From Pectobacterium peruviense (GTDB lineage: Bacteria > Pseudomonadota > Gammaproteobacteria > Enterobacterales > Enterobacteriaceae), in contig NZ_LXFV01000013.1 of the NCBI RefSeq assembly GCF_002847345.1, positions 124,001 through 188,000 on the forward strand: a stretch of DNA of 64,000 nucleotides, in the 5' to 3' direction. The notes under the pieces were generated by a model that saw nothing but the letters and a program-made list of their open reading frames with translations, ran no database searches and was not told where the DNA came from. Positions 39,114 to 47,700 of this stretch are shown here, piece by piece; position 1 is the stretch's first letter, and every line of letters begins with the position of its first letter. Made by a program: the position numbers and the translations under genes.

Positions 39114-40133
39114 TTATTTCTTGTGACGGATGCGTGGGTTAACCACACCGTAGAGCACATCCACCAGCAGGTTAACCAGAATAATCATGGTTGCTACCAG
39201 CAGCACGCCGCCCTGAACCACCGGATAATCACGACGCTGCAACGCATCGATCAACCACCGCCCTAGCCCCGGCCAGGAGAAAATGGTTTCCGTCAGGATC
39301 GCCCCAGCCAGCATGGTGCCGACCTGCAAGCCAATTACCGTCACCACCGGCAGCATCGCATTACGCAACGCATGCACAACAATCACGCGCAGGCGGCTCA
39401 GCCCTTTGGCGCGGGCGGTACGAATGTAATCCTCGCCCAGCACTTCCAGCATTGCGGAGCGCGTCATACGCACAATTACCGCCAGCGGAATGGTGCCCAG
39501 CACGATGGCAGGCAGGATCATGTGTTCAACCGCGTCGATAAAGTCGCCTTTTTCGCCCCAGAACAGCGTATCGATCAGCATAAAGCCTGTGAGTGGCATG
39601 CTGTCGTCGAGGAAAATCGTATCGCTAACGCGTCCCGAAACGGGCGTCAGGTCGAGTTGAACGGAGACCAACATAATCAGCATCATGCCCCACCAGAAGA
39701 TAGGCATGGAGTAGCCCGTCAGCGCCAGGCCAACAGAGGTATGATCGAAGATGGAACCGCGTTTGACCGCAGCCAACACACCAACCGGAATCCCAACCGC
39801 GATAGCAAACATCATCGCGCAGATACCCAGTTCCAGCGTCGCCTTGAAGCGAGGCACAAATTCTTCCCACACGGGGATGCGGCTCTTGAGGGAGATCCCC
39901 AGATCGCCCTGCAACACACCGCCGATATAGTGGATGTATTGCTGCCAAAGCGACTTATCCAGCCCCATTTCAGCCAGCAACTGCGCATGGCGCTCGGCGG
40001 AAATACCACGTTCCCCCGCCATGATCATGACCGGGTCGCCCGGAATCATGTGCACGAAGGCGAAGGTCAACAGGGTGATACCAATAAACGTTGGGATAAC
40101 AAGCCCCAAACGCCGGAGTATGAACTGCAACAT
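39114..40133 (-). CDS. dppB: Dipeptide ABC transporter permease DppB
   Basis: 339 residues, as in E. coli. Begins MLQFILRRLGLVIPTFIGI, with a large periplasmic loop after helix 1 and the coupling loop EDYIRTARAKGLSRLRVIVVHAL. It lies 13 bases upstream of dppC. The 233-base gap to dppA holds a hairpin. Confidence 0.96.
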   Translation of the reverse strand: MLQFILRRLGLVIPTFIGITLLTFAFVHMIPGDPVMIMAGERGISAERHAQLLAEMGLDKSLWQQYIHYIGGVLQGDLGISLKSRIPVWEEFVPRFKATLELGICAMMFAIAVGIPVGVLAAVKRGSIFDHTSVGLALTGYSMPIFWWGMMLIMLVSVQLDLTPVSGRVSDTIFLDDSMPLTGFMLIDTLFWGEKGDFIDAVEHMILPAIVLGTIPLAVIVRMTRSAMLEVLGEDYIRTARAKGLSRLRVIVVHALRNAMLPVVTVIGLQVGTMLAGAILTETIFSWPGLGRWLIDALQRRDYPVVQGGVLLVATMIILVNLLVDVLYGVVNPRIRHKK

Positions 40134-40287
40134 ATCCCGAACTCTCTATTCATGCCCGTTGGCTCATTGGCCATCAGGCTTATCATTGCTCACAGCTAAA
40201 AAATCGCCAGACGCGATTTTAAACGTCGTGTGCGACGGCCCGCAGGGTGGCGGGTAGGGAAGCCAACCATAAAATTTAACGGGCAAG

Positions 40288-40339
40288 AAACCCCGCCTCC
40301 ACGGCTCCTCTAACGAGAAACCGCAAGGTCGGGGTTTTT
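40288..40339 (-). other. Stem-loop between dppA and dppB
   Basis: AAACCCC at 40288-40294 pairs with GGGGTTT within 40331-40339 over a 36-base loop that can fold further. It lies 28 bases past dppA within the operon. It probably protects the dppA message or attenuates read-through, giving more binding protein than permease; this is inferred. Confidence 0.5.
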
Positions 40340-40366
40340 AGTGTCCGTGAAAATCTAGTGGCTGAA

Positions 40367-41974
40367 TTAATCCAACGTCACGTTGTTGAAGCTATGCACG
40401 CCACGCGACTGAATCACATAGCCTTTCACGTTTTTACGCACTGGCTCGTACACGGTGGAGTGCGCAACAATCAGCGCCGGAGCCTGATCGTGCATCACAA
40501 CCTGAGCCTGCTTGTAAAGCTCAATACGTTTTTCGTGATCGGAAACGGCACGCGCCGGTTGGATCAAATCTTCAAACGGCTTGTAGCACCACTTAGAGTA
40601 GTTAGAGCCATTTTTTGCCGCGTCGCAGCTGAACAGGGTCGCGAAGAAGTTATCTGGATCCCCATTATCGCCAGTCCAGCCCATCAGCACGGTCTGGTGC
40701 TCACCGTCTTTCGCACGCTTCAGATACTCGCCCCACTCGTAGGTGACGATTTTGGCTTTCACGCCCACTTTCGCCCAGTCGGACTGAATCATTTCCGCCA
40801 TACGACGGGCGTTCGGGTTGTACGGACGCTGTACCGGCATTGCCCACAGGTCGATAGAGAAGCCGTCAGCCATACCCGCTTCTTTCAGCAGGGCTTTCGC
40901 TTTCTCAGGATCGTAGCTGTAGTCTTTAACGTCGTTGTTGTAGCCCCACATGGTCGGTGGGATCAGGTTGGTAGCCGCTTGGCCCGCACCCTGATAGACC
41001 GCTTCGATGATGGCAGACTTGTTGACCGCATAGTTCAACGCCTGGCGAATCTTGACGTTATCCAGCGGTTTCTTCTCGACGTTGTAGGCCAGATAGCCGA
41101 CATTCAGGCCAGGCTTTTCCAACAACGTGATATTTTTATCTTCTTTCATACGAGCAAGATCGGCCGGGTTTGGATACGGCATGATCTGGCATTCGTCTTT
41201 TTGCAGCTTGGCGTAACGCACAGAAGCATCAGGCGTAATGGAGAAGACCAGACGGTCAATGCCCGGCTTGGTGCCCCAGAAGCCTTCGAAAGCTTTATAC
41301 AGAATGCGGGAGTCTTTCTGGTACTGCTGTAGCTGGAATGGGCCTGTACCGATTGGGTTCAGGTCAATTTTCTCCGGCGTACCGGCTTTCAGCATGTTGT
41401 CCGCGTATTCCGCTGACAAGATGGACGCAAAGTCCATCGCCAGGTTTGCCAGGAATGGCGCTTCAGGACGGTTCAGCACAAAGCGGACGGTGTAATCGTC
41501 TACTTTTTCGATTTTGCTGACCAGTTCAGGCATGCCCATACCTTGGTAGTATTCATAGCTACCGCCAGACACTTTATGGTACGGATTGTTGGCATCCTGC
41601 TGACGCATGAAGGAGAAAATCACGTCATCGGCATTGAATTCACGGGAAGGTTTGAAATCCTTGCTGTCCTGCCATTTCACGCCTTTGCGCAGATGGAAGG
41701 TGTAGGTTTTGCCGTCTTCGCTAATATCCCATTTTTCAGCCAAACCCGGATCGGTATCCGTGGTGCCGTCTTTAAATTCCACCAGACGGTTGTAAATAGG
41801 AATAGAGCTGGCATCAAACGTTGTACCAGAGGTGAACAGCTGTGGGTTAAAACCTTCTGGGGAGCCTTCTGAGCAGTAAACCAGCGTTTTTGCCTGAACG
41901 CCTGCAGCGACGGACATGGCGAGCAAGCCGAGGCCGAACTTCAACACCCTTGATTTAACCAGGGATTTTTCCAT
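40367..41974 (-). CDS. dppA: Periplasmic dipeptide-binding protein DppA
   Basis: 535-residue class-C solute-binding protein (SBP family 5). Signal peptide of about 28 residues (cleavage near GVQA-KTLVYCSEG). The family motif ADDVIFSFMRQQDANNPYH and DPDNFFATLFSCDAAKNGSNYSK fragments are clear. In E. coli DppA also serves dipeptide chemotaxis with Tap and heme uptake. First gene of dppABCDF. Confidence 0.96.
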   Translation of the reverse strand: MEKSLVKSRVLKFGLGLLAMSVAAGVQAKTLVYCSEGSPEGFNPQLFTSGTTFDASSIPIYNRLVEFKDGTTDTDPGLAEKWDISEDGKTYTFHLRKGVKWQDSKDFKPSREFNADDVIFSFMRQQDANNPYHKVSGGSYEYYQGMGMPELVSKIEKVDDYTVRFVLNRPEAPFLANLAMDFASILSAEYADNMLKAGTPEKIDLNPIGTGPFQLQQYQKDSRILYKAFEGFWGTKPGIDRLVFSITPDASVRYAKLQKDECQIMPYPNPADLARMKEDKNITLLEKPGLNVGYLAYNVEKKPLDNVKIRQALNYAVNKSAIIEAVYQGAGQAATNLIPPTMWGYNNDVKDYSYDPEKAKALLKEAGMADGFSIDLWAMPVQRPYNPNARRMAEMIQSDWAKVGVKAKIVTYEWGEYLKRAKDGEHQTVLMGWTGDNGDPDNFFATLFSCDAAKNGSNYSKWCYKPFEDLIQPARAVSDHEKRIELYKQAQVVMHDQAPALIVAHSTVYEPVRKNVKGYVIQSRGVHSFNNVTLD

Positions 41975-42958
41975 TACTTATGCTCCATTGTGGATGATGT
42001 TGTGTGCTATACCCGCCCGACTTCAAGCTGCATACGCGTTAACGCTGTGGTTAAAAGCATGATCGTTAAAAGCGCGATCGCTAAAAATACAGAGATTAAC
42101 AACGCTGATGTCCTGTCCTGCATCTCGAAATTAATTGGGTATGGTTGGCCAGACCTGTATTTTTATGTGCTGCGGTCTGTACCCTGTCGCCCGAAGGCAA
42201 AATCAAAATAATGGGGAGAGGAATGGTGATTGCCACAGCCGATGGTCGCACACTGTTCGATATAGTCATAATAACTACAACGTATACCTTGAAGCGCCAC
42301 AACCCGCTCACGGATGCTGGATGAAGACGTAGAATCATTCAGACAAGCCGCTGCTTTCCTCCTTATATCCCTATGACGCCCTCAATTTCTCAACAGATGG
42401 CGGTGACGTCAATATAAGCTGTAAGGATTTACAAATTTTCCTTACATTTCTTTAAAATATAAAATACAAGTTCATCACCTTGATAAAGATAGATGTTCCG
42501 CATTTTTCTTAAAAAATAGCGATAAAATCCGATACATTGGCTACATAAAGAAATTATCACCATTAAAAAAACTATAGTCATCTGGTCTTACATGTCCAAG
42601 ATCTGAGCACTATTTTTTGTTAAAAACGTTAACAACAGGTGAAAATTCTGATAGGTAATAAGAAATTCTGATATTTCCCATGACGCCATAAGCAGAGGAA
42701 TGACTATCTACGCTACATAAAAAAACTTTTCTTTTCCCTCTTCGACTGATCGAAAGCACACATTATTCCGTGCAACGCTCATTCTGCTTTTACTTGATCT
42801 GCCATACACAATGGGCGTCCCCCTTTCTCGCCGATGTCAGACACAATGTTACCTTCCATTTTTTGATGCTGCCTACTAGATAACTTTTTGATAGAATTAA
42901 TTAAAATAGCAATATTTATTGTTGTGTTGGTCGTGTTTTTGACAAGGAAAATAGCGCG
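41975..42958. other. Long intergenic region upstream of dppA
   Basis: 984 bases without a supportable gene. It contains a broken end of an ERIC repeat at 42008-42034 (TATACCCG, then ACTTCAAGCTGCAT) near dppA. The rest is AT-rich, with short frames lacking ribosome sites. It must hold the dppA promoter and the promoter of the 42959 gene; none is distinctive. Confidence 0.4.
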
Positions 42959-43642
42959 ATGAAAGGAATGGTGAGCGTTGTGTTGTTATGTACCTCATTT
43001 CCCTGTTTTGCAGCCTGGGGTTATGAGATGACGATGTGCCGTAATGGCGGGTTTCCTAGTTATCCAGACCAATACTCTGTCGCCAAAATCACGGCGGCGC
43101 ATGGCGATAAAGTCCACTTTTACGATGATGATGTAAGGGATGGATGCCCAGATAATAAGGCGGTTTGCCAGAGTAAAACCAGCCTGAAAGCAGGTGACAG
43201 CGTGCTGGTGGCGCAGGAAAAAAACGGGTGGTCCTGCGTGTGGCATTTTGGCAAAAAATCCGAATTTGTCGGTTGGGTGGAATCCATTTATCTTGAAAAA
43301 CAGGCCATCAAAGCGGTAGGCATCAACGCCTGGCTCGGTTCGTGGCATGAGTATGGTCATAGCATAAAGATTACCCGCGGGAAAAACGGTACGCTTCATC
43401 TAAAAGGCAAGGCCACCTGGCATGGTGGAGCATCAGATTCTGGCGAGCGAATTGTCCATTACGGAGGCATTTCTGCCTCGGCGATACCAAACGGCAATAG
43501 GCTCCAATGGGGTGATTCGCTTGAGGAGTTTGAATGCAAGGGCGTGATGCAGCTGATTAACGGCAATTTGATCGTGAAAGATAATGGTCAATGTGGCGGA
43601 ATGAACGTTCGTTTTAATGGCATCTATCGTTTGAAAAAATAA
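42959..43642 (+). CDS. Secreted hypothetical protein, SH3-like plus beta-sandwich
   Basis: 227 residues, unrecognised family. A signal peptide is likely (about 1-18, ending CFA-AWG). Residues about 40-115 look like a bacterial SH3-type beta-barrel (LKAGDSVLVAQEKNGWSCVW and FVGWVESIYLEK). Residues about 120-227 form a second glycine/tryptophan-rich unit (AWLGSWHEYGHSIKITRG to CGGMNVRFNGIYRLKK). Six or more cysteines outside the signal suggest disulfides in the periplasm or outside the cell. It stands alone; no function is proposed. Confidence 0.75.
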   Translation: MKGMVSVVLLCTSFPCFAAWGYEMTMCRNGGFPSYPDQYSVAKITAAHGDKVHFYDDDVRDGCPDNKAVCQSKTSLKAGDSVLVAQEKNGWSCVWHFGKKSEFVGWVESIYLEKQAIKAVGINAWLGSWHEYGHSIKITRGKNGTLHLKGKATWHGGASDSGERIVHYGGISASAIPNGNRLQWGDSLEEFECKGVMQLINGNLIVKDNGQCGGMNVRFNGIYRLKK

Positions 43643-43660
43643 TGTATTAGCCTATCCGAT

Positions 43661-43680
43661 AGGGACTCTCTTGTCCCTTC
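43661..43680 (+). terminator. Possible weak terminator
   Basis: AGGGAC and GTCCCT with a 6-base loop and a short pyrimidine tail, shortly after the 42959 gene. Weak. Confidence 0.3.
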
Positions 43681-43726
43681 ATGCTTCTCTGGTATAACTA
43701 CCCAGCTCTCGCTGGCTATCCCTTCA

Positions 43727-43853
<127 letters not shown>

Positions 43854-44389
43854 TACCTGCGATAAAATGATATTGCTCAATAATTACCTGGCTATTTTAG
43901 TTAAATAAATATTTTCATTAAAATGAAAACACGCTATTTACTTATTCTCATAAAGTGGTATTTTTCATCATGTGACTTACCTCTCCTTCTTATTTAATTC
44001 CTCTCCCCCCTTCATAAAAAATTATTTTAATTACAAAAAAATGACGTAAGTTATTTAAAATGGAGTTGCTGATAAGTTCACAAATACGTAATTAACGTAT
44101 TATTTTTAACATTTCATCATGCTAGATTACCCTCAGAAATGGTTCATTGTTAAATAACATCCATCATTCCTTACCATTTTGTTACTAACTGACAAAAAAC
44201 GAAAAAACGAACCTTCTGCTTTCTGATAATAAACATTCCACCGCCACGGGCATTAGCAATGCTCAGTAATCCCACCGATATCGGTGGGAAAAAAGTCAAT
44301 AATCCACGTCGATAACGATGCACTATCAATATCGCAATGGCAGGGATGTAATTTCTTTCTGTACCAACTGTCCTAGCAGGGTGAATATA
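43854..44389 (+). promoter_or_regulatory. Upstream region of the citrate/malate symporter gene
   Basis: About 536 AT-rich bases. The notable element is a perfect 20-base palindrome centred on GATATC at 44270-44289 (arms TCCCACCGAT and ATCGGTGGGA), 100 bases upstream of the start: a candidate operator. The reading frame extends upstream of the chosen start but is not protein-like. Confidence 0.45.
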
Positions 44390-45733
44390 ATGAAAAAAAT
44401 TGAAACTGATATTTTATGTGAGAACGATCTCGCTCTGGAAACACAAGAATCATTTATTGGGGGATTTTTTAAAAAGAAAATCGGTTCCGTTCCTGTAGCA
44501 CTTTTTATGGCGATTGCCGCTATTGTCGCTATCGCTGCCTACGAGGGATATTTGCCTAGAAATATGATTGGCGGTTTCGCCGTCATCATGACAATGGGTT
44601 TTTTACTGGCGCATATTGGCAGCAACATTCCCGTGTTCAAAGATATCGGCGGCCCGGCGATTCTGTGCCTGATGGTACCTTCCGTTATGGTGTATTTTAA
44701 TCTGTTTAATGACAACACCATGAAAACCGTACACCTGTTGATGAAAGAGGCGAATTTCCTGTATTTCGTCATCGCTTGTCTGGTGGTCGGCAGTATTCTG
44801 GGTATGAACCGCAAAATCCTGATTCAGGGGATGGTGCGTATGTTCGTCCCGCTGGTCATCGGCACCGCGACTGCGCTGGCAACCGGTTTGCTGGTCGGTA
44901 AACTGTGCGGTTACAGCGTCTATCACACTTTCTTCTTCATTATCGTGCCAATCATCGGTGGCGGTATTGGCGAAGGCATCCTGCCGTTATCATTAGCCTA
45001 TTCCGCCATTCTGGGACAAAGCCCGGACGTTTATGTGGCTCAGTTAGCGCCCGCTGCCGTCGTCGGTAACATCTTCGCTATCCTGTGTGCTGGTGTGCTG
45101 TCTCGCTTGGGTATGCGCCGTAAAGATCTGAACGGTGAGGGTCGTCTGGTTCGCAGCGATGAAGACAACGCGATGTTTGCCGTAAACGAAGCACCAAAGC
45201 CGGTCGATTTTCACCTGATGGGCGGCGGATTGCTGATGATTTGCGCCTTCTTCATCGTCGGCGGCCTGTTTGAGAAACTGGTACACATCCCTGGCCCAGT
45301 TCTGATGATTTTGATCGCCGTTTTCTGCAAATACGGACGCGTTATTCCTGCCGTCATGGAAACTGGGGCGCATAGCGTTTACAAGTTCGTATCGAGTTCT
45401 CTGGTGTGGCCGCTGATGATCGGGCTTGGCATGCTGTATATTCCACTGGAGAGCGTCGTCGCCGTATTCTCCGTGGGTTACGTCATCGTCTGTGGTTCTG
45501 TGGTGCTGTCCATGGCGCTAGTGAGCTTCCTGATTGCGCCTTATCTGAATATGTACCCAATTGAGGCTTCCATCGTGACCACGTGTCACAGCGGGCTGGG
45601 TGGTACAGGTGACGTAGCGATTCTGTCCGCCTCTAACCGTATGTCTCTGATGCCGTTCGCACAGATCGCCACCCGTATCGGCGGCGCGTCTACCGTCATC
45701 GCCGCAACGCTGCTGTTGAGTTGGGCTGCCTGA
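44390..45733 (+). CDS. 2-hydroxycarboxylate transporter (citrate/malate:Na+ symporter)
   Basis: 447-residue 2HCT-family symporter (CitS of Klebsiella is about 446). The two signature re-entrant loops with GGxG motifs are present: IIGGGIGEGILPL in the first half and HSGLGGTGDVAIL in the second. About 11 helices, ending SLMPFAQIATRIGG with the family's substrate-binding arginine. The start at 44390 was chosen because the upstream extension is hydrophilic junk; an in-frame GTG at 44381 is possible. CitS (citrate) and MaeN/CimH (malate) cannot be told apart by eye, so no symbol is given. It shares a hairpin with the convergent HxlR gene. Confidence 0.9.
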   Translation: MKKIETDILCENDLALETQESFIGGFFKKKIGSVPVALFMAIAAIVAIAAYEGYLPRNMIGGFAVIMTMGFLLAHIGSNIPVFKDIGGPAILCLMVPSVMVYFNLFNDNTMKTVHLLMKEANFLYFVIACLVVGSILGMNRKILIQGMVRMFVPLVIGTATALATGLLVGKLCGYSVYHTFFFIIVPIIGGGIGEGILPLSLAYSAILGQSPDVYVAQLAPAAVVGNIFAILCAGVLSRLGMRRKDLNGEGRLVRSDEDNAMFAVNEAPKPVDFHLMGGGLLMICAFFIVGGLFEKLVHIPGPVLMILIAVFCKYGRVIPAVMETGAHSVYKFVSSSLVWPLMIGLGMLYIPLESVVAVFSVGYVIVCGSVVLSMALVSFLIAPYLNMYPIEASIVTTCHSGLGGTGDVAILSASNRMSLMPFAQIATRIGGASTVIAATLLLSWAA

Positions 45734-45750
45734 TTTCACTCTCTAGTATC

Positions 45751-45778
45751 AAGGTTTCCCCCAATCAGGGGAAACCTT
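45751..45778. terminator. Bidirectional terminator, symporter and HxlR gene
   Basis: Stem AAGGTTTCCCC and GGGGAAACCTT (11 bp, 6-base loop). It ends on the first base of the HxlR stop codon, so one hairpin serves both convergent genes. Confidence 0.8.
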
Positions 45779-46175
45779 ACTGATCATAATCCGACTGCGA
45801 TAATAAAACGTCTTCGATATTTTCTTCTGCCCATCTGGCCAGCGGTTCAACGGCTTCCGATAACGTTTTACCCAACGGGGTTAGCGCATATTCCACCGTA
45901 ACCGGCACCGTTGGAAACGCCTTGCGAGAAAGCAGACCGTCCCGCTCAAGCTTCTTCAGTGTTTGGCTTAGCGCCTTCTGCGATACGCCTTCAATTTCCC
46001 GCCGCAGTTGATTAAATCTCAGCGGCCCTGTTCTCAGCAGGCCGACTATCAGCAACGCCCATTTATCCGCCAGACGTTCAAGCACCATTCTCGCCGGACA
46101 GCCTTGTAAATAAACGTTATAACGCTGCTCGCCTGCCTCCGTTTCCTTTCTCTCAATCGCTGAATTTTTGATCAT
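45777..46175 (-). CDS. HxlR-family redox-type regulator
   Basis: 132-residue winged-helix regulator with the HxlR core: GCPARMVLERLADKWALLIV, then LRFNQLRREIEGVSQKALSQ, and the wing with VEYALTPLG. Cys26 in the LQGCP motif is the conserved cysteine that senses quinones or electrophiles in YodB/QorR-type members. The start at 46175 is preferred; a longer frame adds ten unlikely residues. It diverges from a flavodoxin-type oxidoreductase gene, its usual target type, but that gene is truncated here. Confidence 0.88.
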   Translation of the reverse strand: MIKNSAIERKETEAGEQRYNVYLQGCPARMVLERLADKWALLIVGLLRTGPLRFNQLRREIEGVSQKALSQTLKKLERDGLLSRKAFPTVPVTVEYALTPLGKTLSEAVEPLARWAEENIEDVLLSQSDYDQ

Positions 46176-46279
46176 GGTATACCCGAGTAAACTTAGTAGA
46201 TTCAAGGTAACTTCTTGTTATGTTGGTTTCTAATATATACCTTATTACCGTTAAATCCCAACCTGAATAAGGAAACACC

Positions 46280-46423
46280 ATGACGGACGTTGCCGTTGTT
46301 TATTTCTCTGGATACGGCCATACCAAACGTATCGCGGAAGAGGTTGCCGAAGGCGCTAATGCGATACTCATTGCGATTGATGCTGACGGCCATGTCGATG
46401 AACAAGGTTTCAAAGGCGAATAA
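46280..46423 (+). pseudogene. Truncated flavodoxin/NAD(P)H:quinone oxidoreductase gene
   Basis: 47-codon frame with AAGGA upstream. It begins TDVAVVYFSGYGHTKRIAEE, the phosphate-binding loop of WrbA-like flavodoxin oxidoreductases that are normally about 190 residues, then stops after DEQGFKGE. The rest of the enzyme is missing, so an internal deletion probably joined its start to unrelated sequence. The promoter side with the HxlR gene is intact, so the regulator may still control the following MoaF-like gene. Confidence 0.7.
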
Positions 46424-46464
46424 CGAGCAGCAATCCCTACACCTCATTAGGAGCATCATCAAGA

Positions 46465-46869
46465 ATGAAAAAAACACTTTCTGTTTTATTACTGAGCGGC
46501 CTGCTATCCATTGGCGCAACCGTTGCAGCTCAGCAAACCGACCCTCATGCCGTTCCACTGGCAACAGCAGCAGAGTTCACCGCCACTGGCAAATCCTATA
46601 ACGTCGATTTTGGCGATCAGAAATTCCGTCTGGATTTCAAATCACCGTCTGAAATGACGTTTACGTCTCCCGATGGGAAAAACAAGGCGGATGTGGCAAT
46701 CACAACCACGAAGGTCGGTGATGGGGTTTATATGATTTACTGGTCGCGCCGCGCGGGGCAGCATGTGGTACATGTGGACGACTTCAAAAACGGCGTATCT
46801 TATACCAACATCGTACTACCCGATGGCTCCATTTCTCGCCGTCAGGGAACGCTGCTCGAGATTAAATAA
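46465..46869 (+). CDS. Secreted MoaF-like domain protein
   Basis: 134 residues with a signal peptide (about 1-22, ending VAA-QQT). The mature part resembles the MoaF-related, lipocalin-like beta-barrel: GKSYNVDFGDQKFRLDF, DGVYMIYWSRRAGQHVVHV, then IVLPDGSISRRQGTLLEI. AGGAG precedes the ATG. It sits 41 bases behind the truncated flavodoxin gene, possibly in the same HxlR-regulated unit. Function unknown. Confidence 0.65.
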   Translation: MKKTLSVLLLSGLLSIGATVAAQQTDPHAVPLATAAEFTATGKSYNVDFGDQKFRLDFKSPSEMTFTSPDGKNKADVAITTTKVGDGVYMIYWSRRAGQHVVHVDDFKNGVSYTNIVLPDGSISRRQGTLLEIK

Positions 46870-46902
46870 ACGTTTTATCCCTTTAGCATCGACACAAATA
46901 AC

Positions 46903-46931
46903 ACGAGGCGGGATCGCTCCCGCCTCGTTTC
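46903..46931 (+). terminator. Rho-independent terminator
   Basis: ACGAGGCGGG and CCCGCCTCGT (10-bp stem, 6-base loop) followed by TT, ending the MoaF-like gene; probably shared with the convergent dcuR. Confidence 0.85.
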
Positions 46932-46977
46932 TATTTCTGCCAGCCTTATTCACCGCTAGCTATTCATTCACAGCTCT

Positions 46978-47700
46978 TCATTCACAGTATTGACGCAGTG
47001 AGTCCTGCTTTTCTGGCAACAGGCGATACAGATAAACTGGTCTGCCCGTAGAGCCGTACAGGATATTGGTGGTCAGAATACCGGTGTCAGACAAGTAGAT
47101 CAGGTATTTACGGCAGGATACGCGCGAAATGCCAATCGCATTCGCCAGCATTTCGGTAGAGAACTCAATGCCCTGATTGCCCTCAATCCACTCGCAGACG
47201 GTACGCAGCGTCAGGCTGGTTAGCCCTTTCGGCAATTTCTTACGTTCACTGGCAGTGCTACTACTGGTACGGCGAATCAGGTTATCGATATCAGATTGCG
47301 CGACAAAATCGCGGTGCTTGAACAGATTTGCCTCTTCGCGATAGGCCGTCAGCGCCTGTTCGAAACGCGAGAACTGGAAAGGCTTAATCAGATAATCCAC
47401 CACGCCGTAGTGCAGCGCTTTTTTGATGGTATACACGTCGCTGGCAGAAGAGATGATGATGACGTCCGTCTTTTCACTGAATTCACGGATAGTCGGCAGA
47501 AGATCCAATCCATTATCCTGCTGCATGTAAATATCCAGCAGTACCAAATCGATTTCCGAGTCAGGTTGCATCAACAGGTTTCGCGCCTGCTGCAACGTAG
47601 GGACGGTCGCATAGCAGCTAAATCCAGAAACCTGGTTCAGATAAGATTTGTTAAGCTCTGCAACCATGGCATCGTCATCAACAATCAGTACATTAATCAT
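46978..47700 (-). CDS. dcuR: Response regulator DcuR
   Basis: 240 residues (E. coli DcuR 239). The receiver domain has VDDDAMVAELN, the phospho-acceptor Asp in LVLLDIYMQQDNGLDLLP (about residue 56), and the YLIKPFQ lysine. The C-terminal HTH contains SRVSCRKYLIYLSDTGIL. The start at 47700 overlaps the dcuS stop by 8 bases. DcuR activates C4-dicarboxylate genes in response to DcuS. Confidence 0.93.
   Translation of the reverse strand: MINVLIVDDDAMVAELNKSYLNQVSGFSCYATVPTLQQARNLLMQPDSEIDLVLLDIYMQQDNGLDLLPTIREFSEKTDVIIISSASDVYTIKKALHYGVVDYLIKPFQFSRFEQALTAYREEANLFKHRDFVAQSDIDNLIRRTSSSTASERKKLPKGLTSLTLRTVCEWIEGNQGIEFSTEMLANAIGISRVSCRKYLIYLSDTGILTTNILYGSTGRPVYLYRLLPEKQDSLRQYCE

Noticed and set aside
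39372-40199. 275-codon plus-strand open frame
   Set aside because: Antisense to dppB; His/Asn/Gln-rich shadow without a ribosome site.
40358-41332. 324-codon plus-strand open frame
   Set aside because: Antisense to dppA, which has full family motifs; low-complexity His/Arg/Val composition typical of a shadow frame.
42223-42324. Small open frame beginning MVIATADGRTL
   Set aside because: The purine run before it is too close to the ATG, and the predicted peptide has no recognisable features; it lies in a gap with a broken ERIC end.
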